Origin: a virus
IMG/VR virus record: IMGVR_UViG_3300025889_000166
Span: 1 to 52,174 of that record
Length of the DNA: 52,174 nt
Strand: one strand, 5' to 3'
Shown here: positions 32,130 through 37,975 of the stretch, piece after piece
Numbering within the stretch: the first letter of the stretch is position 1
Layout: each line of letters begins with the position of its first letter
Made by a program: the position numbers and the translations under genes
Notes under the pieces: model-generated
The model's input: only the letters and a program-made list of their open reading frames with translations
Told to the model about the DNA's origin: nothing
The model's database searches: none

Positions 32130-32324
32130 ATGAGCACCTACCACTCATTCAAGGAGACTACGGTGCCCGGTCTTTCCGACGCCGACCGTGGCAAAGTCCA
32201 CGCCCTCAACCCCCAGACGTTCAACGCGCTCTGTGGGTTCACAGGGGCATATCCCTGCGCCCCGCTTTCCATCACCTGCCAGAAGTGCGCGGCGATCATG
32301 GCGAAAGCCGAGGGAGGCAACTGA
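32130..32324 (+). CDS. Island gene, small hypothetical protein
   Basis: A 64-residue protein starting MST and ending AKAEGGN. It has CGF, CAP and CQKC cysteines and resembles a half zinc ribbon; such short proteins with a HALNPQTFNALCG stretch look like small regulators. Its tail again doubles as the ribosome-binding site of the following frame. Confidence 0.55.
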   Translation: MSTYHSFKETTVPGLSDADRGKVHALNPQTFNALCGFTGAYPCAPLSITCQKCAAIMAKAEGGN

Positions 32325-32325
32325 G

Positions 32326-32367
32326 ATGAGCACCGACCTACGAGCCGAGGAGTCGATGGATGGATGA
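32326..32367 (+). pseudogene. Thirteen-codon remnant or coupling peptide in the island
   Basis: An ATGAGCACC start identical to the neighbouring island genes, but the frame stops after 13 codons and its end overlaps the ATG of the next gene. It looks like a decayed copy of the MST gene unit or a short leader that carries ribosomes to the gene at 32360. Confidence 0.4.
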
Positions 32368-32572
32368 GCACCGGCACGACTTCATCAACCGCAAGTGCAT
32401 CATCTGCGGGATCGGTCAGTGGCGATGCCTCACGTGCGGGCACTGGCTAGAAGAGGGGCAGAACTGCTACTTACCGTGGTGCGTAGAGAATCGGATCAGA
32501 GCTGCGCGGAGCATGGGCTGCTACGAGCTACCGAAAGATGACGCGATGCCAGACTCAACCGGGACGCCGTGA
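32360..32572 (+). CDS. Island gene, Cys-rich zinc-ribbon protein
   Basis: A 70-residue protein with CIIC, CLTC and later C-x4-C, all with neighbouring His or Gly, giving a likely zinc ribbon (KCIICGIGQWRCLTCGHWLEEG). It starts inside the end of the 13-codon frame. Function unknown; several genes of this type lie in the island. Confidence 0.6.
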   Translation: MDEHRHDFINRKCIICGIGQWRCLTCGHWLEEGQNCYLPWCVENRIRAARSMGCYELPKDDAMPDSTGTP

Positions 32573-32814
32573 AGATCGTCACTGCCGACGAGTTCGACGA
32601 GTCGTCGGTCGAGCACGTATTGCTCGCGATGCTGATGAACCTCGAATGGCACGGCGTTGCTCTCGGCGCTGAGGCGAGTTCAGGCGCAGAGGTGCCGCCG
32701 TGTAACGCCTACGTTCTCTGGCGTGCCGTGTGCGATCAGCTAGGTATTAACCATCGTGATAGATATGCGTGTCTAGTAGACGCGGGCGAGTACCGAACTG
32801 GAGGCAGCGGATGA
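32569..32814 (+). CDS. Island gene, hypothetical protein
   Basis: An 81-residue protein with a GTG start overlapping the previous stop. It is helical with an LLAMLMNLEWHGVALG stretch. No membrane segment or family was recognised. It overlaps the lytic transglycosylase start (ATGA). Confidence 0.55.
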   Translation: MKIVTADEFDESSVEHVLLAMLMNLEWHGVALGAEASSGAEVPPCNAYVLWRAVCDQLGINHRDRYACLVDAGEYRTGGSG

Positions 32815-33335
32815 GAGTCGTAGTGATGGCGGCTACGATCGTCAGCGCAGCGTGTCACGCAGCGGAGCCCGAGCCGGTAGTGCTTGACCCGATCTACGCG
32901 GAGCCTGACCCGATCGCAGAGTACCTGCTATCCGCTCGCTGGCATTGCGAGTTCGATCACTGCGCGGACAGCGACGACATCGACCGCATCGCTGACGCGA
33001 TCCATCGACACAGTGCTCGTCTCGGCTTGCCCGTCGATCTGATGGTCGGCGTGATGATGGTCGAAGACCCGTGGCTCGACACTCTCGTCGTAAGCTCGGC
33101 AGGCGCTCGCGGTCTGTACCAAGTCATGCCGATGCACGCCGACGCTTGGGCCGAGTGTACTACGCCGCTGACGACGATAGAGGGCTCGGTCTGTCGCGGT
33201 GCCGAGGTGCTAGCCGACTTCCGACGCGGACGCACGCTGACGCAGAGCCTCCTGCGCTACAACGGATGCAACCGACCGGGGCCGTGTCGCTCCTACCCAG
33301 ACAAGGTTCTCCGAGAGGCCGCTCTGGTCGATTGA
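32811..33335 (+). CDS. Exported lytic transglycosylase (SLT-like)
   Basis: A 174-residue protein with a short hydrophobic N-terminus (MRVVVMAATIVSAAC) that looks like a signal peptide or weak lipobox. The SLT core has VMMVEDPW (with the probable catalytic Glu), then SSAGARGLYQVMPMHADAWAE, the usual S-x-x-G-A-x-G-L-x-Q-V-M-P pattern, and LLRYNGC near the end. It should cut the glycan strands of peptidoglycan. It may be the endolysin or an exported helper, although it lies far from the holin-like genes and inside the accessory island. Confidence 0.75.
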   Translation: MRVVVMAATIVSAACHAAEPEPVVLDPIYAEPDPIAEYLLSARWHCEFDHCADSDDIDRIADAIHRHSARLGLPVDLMVGVMMVEDPWLDTLVVSSAGARGLYQVMPMHADAWAECTTPLTTIEGSVCRGAEVLADFRRGRTLTQSLLRYNGCNRPGPCRSYPDKVLREAALVD

Positions 33336-33343
33336 TTTTTTTT
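33311..33343 (+). terminator. Possible intrinsic terminator and/or AT-rich upstream promoter element
   Basis: A small hairpin with a bulged G (CCGAGAG with CTCTGG, 33311-33327) precedes the T8 run at 33336-33343, which immediately follows the TGA of the transglycosylase. The T run ends ten bases before the first operator of module 5, the same spacing as at 12201-12208. Confidence 0.4.
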
Positions 33344-33353
33344 CTCCGCACCT

Positions 33354-33394
33354 GTTGACACCCTCAACAGTATGCTTAAGTTGATACCATCAAC
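33354..33394 (+). promoter_or_regulatory. Promoter/operator module, copy 5
   Basis: -35 TTGACA at 33355-33360, 16-bp spacer, -10 TAAGTT at 33377-33382. Operators GTTGACACCCTCAAC (33354-33368) and GTTGATACCATCAAC (33380-33394) have perfect arms, 26 bp apart. The core is nearly identical to copy 4. The leader carries CCACCACTTACAGGAGA before the ATG at 33419. Confidence 0.85.
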
Positions 33395-33418
33395 CACCAC
33401 TTACAGGAGACCAGACAG

Positions 33419-33649
33419 ATGACCGACCGCAACGCGAACCTCACCGCCGACATCCAGCTGGCCGCTGACTTCACCGCCGCCGCCTTGGACGAGACCCGCG
33501 ACACCGCCGCCTGCCTCCGTCTGGCAGCGGACTTCATCGGCTCCGCGCTGGCCCACTTCGACGGCGACTTGGACTACGTGCTCGGCTCGATCCGCACGAG
33601 CTTCGAGAACTCCACCGCCCGTCTGGCTGAGGCCGAGTACGGGGTCTAG
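33419..33649 (+). CDS. Island gene, helical acidic protein
   Basis: A 76-residue protein expressed from promoter module 5. It is almost fully helical and Ala/Asp-rich (ADIQLAADFTAAALDETRD, LRLAADFIGSALAHF), with no cysteines in pairs and no membrane segment. No family was recognised. Confidence 0.6.
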   Translation: MTDRNANLTADIQLAADFTAAALDETRDTAACLRLAADFIGSALAHFDGDLDYVLGSIRTSFENSTARLAEAEYGV

Positions 33650-33677
33650 TCGAAACGCCTCGACAGGGGCGTCCGGT

Positions 33678-33728
33678 GCCGGGTGGCTCCCGGCCCGCTG
33701 ATGAGACAAGCCATCACCACTTAGGAGA
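33678..33728 (+). promoter_or_regulatory. Hairpin followed by a second conserved leader
   Basis: GCCGGG (33678-33683) and CCCGGC (33689-33694) form a perfect 6-bp stem with a 5-base loop. The leader ATCACCACTTAGGAGATA follows, then the ATG at 33736. The order hairpin, leader, small gene mirrors 12657-12715. Confidence 0.55.
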
Positions 33729-33735
33729 TACTGAG

Positions 33736-33990
33736 ATGAGCACCAAGGAATGCTTCTACTGCACGGGCACGGGCGCCATCGAAGTCAACGACGACTTCGA
33801 GCGGACGTGCGGGCACTGCGGCGGGACAGGGCTCGACGGCAACACTCTGCGGGATGCCGCACCGTATCTACTGGAGGCGGCGAGGGCCGTCATCGCTGAC
33901 ATTGACGGGGCTGGGGTGCCGATGTCCAAGTCGCAGATCGACACGAAGGCACTCCGCGCAGCCATCGCCAAAGCCGAAGGAGGCAACTGA
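33736..33990 (+). CDS. Island gene, DnaJ-type zinc-finger protein
   Basis: An 84-residue protein starting MST and ending AIAKAEGGN. It has CFYCTGTG and CGHCGGTG, two CxxCxGxG units of the DnaJ zinc domain, and then a helical region. It is probably a small zinc-binding protein of unknown function. Its tail resembles that of the genes at 31744 and 32130. Confidence 0.65.
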   Translation: MSTKECFYCTGTGAIEVNDDFERTCGHCGGTGLDGNTLRDAAPYLLEAARAVIADIDGAGVPMSKSQIDTKALRAAIAKAEGGN

Positions 33991-34018
33991 GATGAGGGGC
34001 ACGTCATTGATGGTGGAC

Positions 34019-34048
34019 AGCCCTCGGCCCTTCGGGGTCGGGGGCTTT
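34019..34048 (+). terminator. Intrinsic terminator closing the accessory island
   Basis: A 12-bp stem (34019-34030 with 34035-34046, two G-T pairs) with a TTCG tetraloop is followed by TTTGTCGTT. It lies 28 bases after the last island gene and 18 bases before the next gene, which fits transcription termination at the end of the island. Confidence 0.75.
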
Positions 34049-34065
34049 GTCGTTAGGCTAGAGAA

Positions 34066-34482
34066 ATGGCGACAGACTTTCCACGTAAAGGCGACGACCA
34101 GAAGGTCAGCCTCCGCAATTCGCAGTGGCAGCTATTCCCGCTCGCCTACGCCGAGGATCTGAAAGAGAACTACCCGTCGATCTGGAGACGAGGCGGCAAC
34201 ATTCGCGGCAACGACCAGTTCAGGAAGCTCGCTCCGATCGCTCGCCGGGGAGGCAGCGTCGAGAGCGAATCGGAGGAGAACGCCGTCAGGTTGCGCGAGG
34301 CATGGGTCGCTCGTCACTACGAGGATCATCGACTCGCTGGCGTCGTCGCGCAGATCAAGTGGCTGGCTGTCGGCTCACGTGGGCTCAGTCATATGAAGCA
34401 AGTCATCAACGAGGCGAAGCAGCGCGTTAGAGACAATCGCTGCCTGACGTGCGGACGACGGTTGACACGGCCCGAGCAGTAG
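34066..34482 (+). CDS. Conserved phage head-region protein, hypothetical
   Basis: A 138-residue basic protein with stretches typical of a phage protein of unknown function: PLAYAEDLKENYPSIWRRGGNIRGNDQF, then RLREAWVARHYEDHRLAGVVAQIKWLAVGSRG, and a C-terminal CLTCGRR pair. I recall similar sequences near phage head genes but know no function for them. It lies between the island terminator and the protease gene. Confidence 0.65.
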   Translation: MATDFPRKGDDQKVSLRNSQWQLFPLAYAEDLKENYPSIWRRGGNIRGNDQFRKLAPIARRGGSVESESEENAVRLREAWVARHYEDHRLAGVVAQIKWLAVGSRGLSHMKQVINEAKQRVRDNRCLTCGRRLTRPEQ

Positions 34483-34489
34483 CGCAAGA

Positions 34490-34554
34490 TTCCCATTACC
34501 GGGAACCCCATACAGGGAACCTCGGTCAGTCACGTGACCGCAGAGTTCCCGTAT
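34490..34554 (+). promoter_or_regulatory. Multi-arm RNA structure covering the protease start codon
   Basis: Four complementary arms occur in order: TTCCC (34490-34494), GGGAAC (34501-34506), GGGAAC (34515-34520) and GTTCCC (34545-34550). Arms 3 and 4 extend to ATACAGGGAAC (34510-34520) with GTTCCCGTAT (34545-34554), enclosing a GGTCA/TGACC inner stem. The last bases include the first two bases of the ATG at 34553. No Shine-Dalgarno sequence is visible. It may control translation. Confidence 0.5.
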
Positions 34555-35890
34555 GTCCAGACATATCAGCGCAGCCCATGCTCGCTTGAATGGTGTCATC
34601 GACCCGGCGCTCGTCCAGATCGAAACGCTCTCGGACGGCACCGAGATTTTGTCGTTCCCGGTTAAGGCGCTTCGCGAGCAGATCCTTGAGTGCATGACCT
34701 GCCTTCCCGGTGGCGAGTTCGTCAGCGGCACGGAGATCAAGAAGTCGATCTCGGAATGGGACGGGATGCCATTGACGATCGACCACCCGCGCAACGAGCG
34801 CGGCGTGCTTGAATACGCGAACCGCGATGCTCAGTTCTTGGAAGCGGTGAAGGTCGGAGAGATCAGCGACCCGCAATGGCGCGACGGTTTCCTCTGGGTG
34901 ACTGCTCGCCTCAACCGCACGCTGGCGACCCGTAGCACCGAAGGTCGTGGGATCGTTCGCGCACTGCTCAACGGCAGCGCCGACGTGGAGGTCAGCACTG
35001 GATACGGTGCCGAGCTTCGTCCGATGGAGGGCGAGTTCGAGGGATCGAAGTTTGACTACGAGCAGGTCGGTATTGAGCCGGATCATCTGGCGTTGCTACC
35101 GATCGGCACAGTCGGCGCGTGTAGCGTCGAGATGGGCTGTGGAGCAGCGCGAGCAGCGCAGGCGATGCAACAGCCCGAGCAGGAAGACAACGCAACGGAG
35201 AACGCCGTGAGCGGGATCAAGAGATTGGCGCAGGCAATCCTCGAAGTGCTTGAGGGCGGCTCGTCAGAGGCCACCGAACCTCTCGCCTTGAACAGCGAGG
35301 CCGAGAGCAACGACGACACACCGGGCGATGGTGGCACCCCGGAACCAACAGAGGAGGAAGCTGTGAATCGTGACGAACTGATTCACGCCCTCGTCGGCGC
35401 TGCGTCACTGCCTTTCGATGCGGAAGAGCTGGGCGCGATGGACGACGAGAAGCTGACCAGCCTCGCGACTCTGGCCGGTGTGTGTGGTTGCGCTGATGAG
35501 CCGACCGCCAACGCTGAGGAGATCGACGAGATCGTCGAGACCGAAGCGGCACCCGAAGAGGTTCAGATGGTGTCTGTCACGCCCCAGCACGTCGAGTTCC
35601 TCGACGCACTGATGCGCGGCGAGCACCCGCTGATCGACGCGGCCAATGCAGCGCAGGCTGCTGCGGACGCGGAGCGCGACGAGCTTGTCGTGGAGTTGCT
35701 TGCCAATGAGGCAGTGGCTCTGTCCGAGCATGATCTGAAGGGCCTCGGCCTCTCGGCTCTGCGCGGTCTTTCCAAGTCCTTCAAGGCTGTTGACTACAGC
35801 GGCCTCGGTGGACCCCGTTCCAACGCACTCGGCGTCGGTGAGGACGACGGCTATATGCCGCTGCCTTCTCACGATGCCATCCCCGCCTAA
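34553..35890 (+). CDS. Prohead protease fused to scaffold (DUF2213-like)
   Basis: A 445-residue protein. The protease part has TIDHPRNERG with the probable catalytic His (about residues 75-84), DVEVSTGYGAEL with the probable Ser (about 145-156), and PDHLALLPIG. From about residue 205 the chain is acidic and helical (EPEQ, EAESNDD, EIDEIVETEAAPEE), typical of a scaffold that is cleaved during maturation. An internal GTG at 35363 with GAGGAGGAAG upstream could start a separate scaffold protein. It precedes the decoration and capsid genes. Confidence 0.75.
   Translation: MSRHISAAHARLNGVIDPALVQIETLSDGTEILSFPVKALREQILECMTCLPGGEFVSGTEIKKSISEWDGMPLTIDHPRNERGVLEYANRDAQFLEAVKVGEISDPQWRDGFLWVTARLNRTLATRSTEGRGIVRALLNGSADVEVSTGYGAELRPMEGEFEGSKFDYEQVGIEPDHLALLPIGTVGACSVEMGCGAARAAQAMQQPEQEDNATENAVSGIKRLAQAILEVLEGGSSEATEPLALNSEAESNDDTPGDGGTPEPTEEEAVNRDELIHALVGAASLPFDAEELGAMDDEKLTSLATLAGVCGCADEPTANAEEIDEIVETEAAPEEVQMVSVTPQHVEFLDALMRGEHPLIDAANAAQAAADAERDELVVELLANEAVALSEHDLKGLGLSALRGLSKSFKAVDYSGLGGPRSNALGVGEDDGYMPLPSHDAIPA
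35363..35890 (+). CDS. Possible internally initiated scaffold protein
   Basis: In the same frame as the protease gene, a GTG at codon 271 follows GAGGAGGAAG by two bases. It would give a 175-residue acidic, helical protein (NRDELIHALVGAASLPF to the shared C-terminus) without the protease domain. Lambda makes its Nu3 scaffold in the same way from within the C gene. Confidence 0.4.
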   Translation: MNRDELIHALVGAASLPFDAEELGAMDDEKLTSLATLAGVCGCADEPTANAEEIDEIVETEAAPEEVQMVSVTPQHVEFLDALMRGEHPLIDAANAAQAAADAERDELVVELLANEAVALSEHDLKGLGLSALRGLSKSFKAVDYSGLGGPRSNALGVGEDDGYMPLPSHDAIPA

Positions 35891-35907
35891 CAGGAGAAGC
35901 ATGAAGA

Positions 35908-36342
35908 ATGGCTAACGTCATTTTCCTGAAGGGCTCCGGCATCATCAAGGAGGCGGTCGCTGCTGCTTCGGGCATCAAGCCCGGTCACAGACTCGACCTC
36001 TCCCTGAACGCTGGAGTTCTCGAAGTTGGGGTGGGCGCTGCTGGTGGTGCCGCCGATGGTGGCCGGGCTGCTTTCGCTGTCGAGAACAGCGAGATCGGCT
36101 ACGACAACACCGACGCCTATCCTGACAACGCGCAGGTCAAGTACGTCGTCGCCCATAAGGGTGACGAGGTTCTGGCCCGTGCCGCGACCGGCCTCACGTG
36201 GGCGACCGGCGCACCCCTCTATTCCGCAGCCAGTGGTCAGGTGACTGACGTGCCGGGTACTGCGGTGACTCCCATCGGCTATGCTTTGTCGGATGTCACG
36301 TCGAGCACTGCCGATCTTCTTGTACCGATGGAGGTGGCCTAA
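35908..36342 (+). CDS. Head decoration / capsid-stabilising protein
   Basis: A 144-residue protein between the protease and the major capsid genes, the usual place of capsid decoration proteins. It is beta-rich and Gly/Ala-rich (VGVGAAGGAADGG) with a VVAHKGDEVLARAATG segment and a final LLVPMEV strand. No catalytic residues are visible. It probably binds the outside of the capsid; this is based on position and composition. Confidence 0.65.
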   Translation: MANVIFLKGSGIIKEAVAAASGIKPGHRLDLSLNAGVLEVGVGAAGGAADGGRAAFAVENSEIGYDNTDAYPDNAQVKYVVAHKGDEVLARAATGLTWATGAPLYSAASGQVTDVPGTAVTPIGYALSDVTSSTADLLVPMEVA

Positions 36343-37356
36343 ATGTCTGACACGACACAGGGCGCTCCGGGGCACGTGTTCGCCGGTTCGCCGGGTAAGA
36401 CGCTCGCCGCGAACGGCTGGGATCTGAAAGCCCTCCGTCCGGTGCTGCGTGACAACGGGCCTCTGCGGGCGAACGACCTTCTTCGGAAGGACGAGTGGAA
36501 GGCGCTCGACGATGCGGTCGTCGAAGTTGCCAAGCGTCAGCTGGGCGCGATTGAGGACTTGCAGGCGGCGGGCCTGACCCGCAACCTCGGAAGCCTCGGC
36601 GTCCTGCTCGACGAGTACGAGGCAGTCTCGTACATCGACGAGGCCGAGCAGAACATGTCCGGTGTCGCACCGGGCCAGCGCGACCTCGCGAAGTTCACGC
36701 TCAACAGCGTGCCCATCCCGATCACGTATCGGGACTTCCAGATTCACATGAGGCACCTTGAGGCTTCGCGCCGGGGTGGTTCCAGCATCGACACGACGAA
36801 CGCCGATCTGGCTGCGCGTCGGGTTGCTGAGAAGCTGGAGGATATGCTGTTCAATGGTTCGACCGTTGCGATCGGTGGCAACACCGTCGCCGGTTACACC
36901 ACCGCGTCGAGCCGGATCACCGGCTCCCTCACGGGCGACTGGGCGACCTTCCCGACCGTGACGGGCGAGAACATTGTCAGCGACGTGCTGGCGATGATCG
37001 CTGCCGCAGAGAACGAGAACTACTTCGGTCAGTTCATGTTCTACGTTCCGGTGACCTATATGCAGGTCCTGCGGAACGACTTCAAGGCGAACTCGGACAA
37101 GACGATCATGCAGCGTCTCGAAGAGATCGACGCCTTCCAAGGTGTTCGGGGAACCACGTCACTTACGTCTGAGGTCGTCGCTGTTCGGATGACCCGTGAC
37201 GTTGTGGACCTCTCCGTAGCAGCGCCCATTACCACCGTCCAGTGGGACGAGATGGGCGGCATGATCCAGAACTTCAAGGTCATGGCTGCGATGGCACCGC
37301 GCATCAAGATCCCCGACACGGCTAACGCCAAGACGGGACTGGTGCATTACACCTGA
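36343..37356 (+). CDS. Major capsid protein (encapsulin-like HK97 fold)
   Basis: A 337-residue protein starting directly after the decoration gene. The family pattern includes LRKDEWKALDDAVVEVAKRQL, the LEASRRGGSSIDTTNADLAARRVAEKLEDMLFNG stretch and a terminal PRIKIPDTANAKTGLVHYT strand. This resembles the encapsulin/linocin-like capsid proteins (DUF6260 type). It would form the icosahedral shell. A hairpin spans its stop codon and a strong terminator follows. Confidence 0.85.
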   Translation: MSDTTQGAPGHVFAGSPGKTLAANGWDLKALRPVLRDNGPLRANDLLRKDEWKALDDAVVEVAKRQLGAIEDLQAAGLTRNLGSLGVLLDEYEAVSYIDEAEQNMSGVAPGQRDLAKFTLNSVPIPITYRDFQIHMRHLEASRRGGSSIDTTNADLAARRVAEKLEDMLFNGSTVAIGGNTVAGYTTASSRITGSLTGDWATFPTVTGENIVSDVLAMIAAAENENYFGQFMFYVPVTYMQVLRNDFKANSDKTIMQRLEEIDAFQGVRGTTSLTSEVVAVRMTRDVVDLSVAAPITTVQWDEMGGMIQNFKVMAAMAPRIKIPDTANAKTGLVHYT

Positions 37357-37368
37357 CCGTAGTCAGGT
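37351..37368 (+). promoter_or_regulatory. Hairpin over the capsid stop codon
   Basis: ACCTGAC (37351-37357) and GTCAGGT (37362-37368) form a perfect 7-bp stem with a CGTA loop that contains the TGA stop. It may protect the capsid mRNA end, together with the terminator just downstream. Confidence 0.5.
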
Positions 37369-37379
37369 GATCTGAGATT

Positions 37380-37417
37380 CCGGGGGTGGGGGTACGCCCC
37401 TGCCCCCGGTTTCGTTT
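37380..37417 (+). terminator. Strong intrinsic terminator after the major capsid gene
   Basis: A 13-bp stem (37380-37392 with 37397-37409, two G-T pairs) with a TACG tetraloop of the stable UNCG class is followed by TTTCGTTT. It probably reduces transcription past the highly expressed capsid gene. Confidence 0.8.
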
Positions 37418-37443
37418 CACACGACGGCAAGAGAGAGAAGAGA

Positions 37444-37785
37444 ATGGCAAAGAAAAGTCACACGCACGTGCTTGCGAAGCCTCACGTCATGGTGCAGGGC
37501 AACGGCATCAGAAAGATGATGCCGACCGGCACGCCATGCTCGCCCACGGAGCGGCAGGTATTGAATATGCCTGACGTGTTCCTGCGGGCTGATGGTGGCG
37601 AGGATCGCGAGGAGTCGCGAGAGCACGGCATGAAGTTCCACTCGGTCGGCCACATCAAAGATCTGGCTGAAGAGACGGAGGACGTGGACACCCTCACCGC
37701 GATGCTCTCCGAGGAAGAGACGGGGCGCGACCGGAAGAGCGTGGTGCAGGCCCTCAAGAAGCGCATCAAGGAATTGAAGGCATGA
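37444..37785 (+). CDS. Head-tail region protein, hypothetical
   Basis: A 113-residue protein after the capsid terminator, starting with MAKKSHTHVLAKPHV and GAGAGAAG-type ribosome-binding site. The N-terminus is basic, the middle acidic (DGGEDREESREHG) and the C-terminus helical and basic (QALKKRIKELKA). No connector family was recognised; it may be a head-completion or capsid-associated protein. Confidence 0.55.
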   Translation: MAKKSHTHVLAKPHVMVQGNGIRKMMPTGTPCSPTERQVLNMPDVFLRADGGEDREESREHGMKFHSVGHIKDLAEETEDVDTLTAMLSEEETGRDRKSVVQALKKRIKELKA

Positions 37786-37844
37786 AGCATCCGAGGGGAA
37801 TCAACTGGGAGCCGTCGCCCAGTCCCCAAGGCCCCGCTATGTAA
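37782..37844 (+). CDS. Possible 20-residue coupled peptide
   Basis: An ATGA overlap start after 37444-37785 leads a 20-codon frame rich in Pro (WEPSPSPQGPAM). No ribosome-binding site apart from coupling. It could be fortuitous. Confidence 0.2.
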   Translation: MKHPRGINWEPSPSPQGPAM

Positions 37845-37905
37845 AACCGAGCAGGCGTGCGGCCACGGTCTGCGGATACCTCTGGCGGGTGTTTTATATT
37901 TAGGC

Positions 37906-37926
37906 TGACGCCTACGTTCGGCGTCA
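37906..37926 (+). promoter_or_regulatory. Hairpin in the gap before the head-tail adaptor gene
   Basis: TGACGCC (37906-37912) and GGCGTCA (37920-37926) form a perfect 7-bp stem with a 7-base loop. The 190-base gap around it also has an A/T-rich stretch (GTTTTATATTTAG) unusual for this genome, which may be a -10-like element; a TTGACA lies at 37927 but has no good -10 partner. Its purpose is unclear. Confidence 0.35.
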
Positions 37927-37975
37927 TTGACAAGCGGCACCTCGCCACGATCGCGAGTCCGCAGGGAGATAGCAG

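Noticed and set aside
12219-33394. The repeated modules as CRISPR-like or insertion-sequence repeats
   Set aside because: The copies are kilobases apart, each precedes a gene, and have promoter features; no spacer array, transposase gene or target-site duplication is present.
33992-34162. Short frame starting at the last repeated stop/start junction after the island
   Set aside because: It crosses the 12-bp terminator hairpin and then overlaps the better-supported gene at 34066 in another frame; the product is Arg/Ser-rich and unlike any protein. The ATG is probably a remnant of the junction repeat.
35887-37140. Long minus-strand open frame (417 codons) opposite the decoration and capsid genes
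   Set aside because: It is antisense to two well-supported genes, has no ribosome-binding site, and its composition (many Arg, Val and His in short unrelated strings) is that of a shadow frame in GC-rich DNA.
37927-37960. TTGACA box as a late promoter before the head-tail adaptor
   Set aside because: No acceptable -10 box at 15-18 bp and none of the palindromes of the five real modules; the same applies to the TTGACA near 34463.
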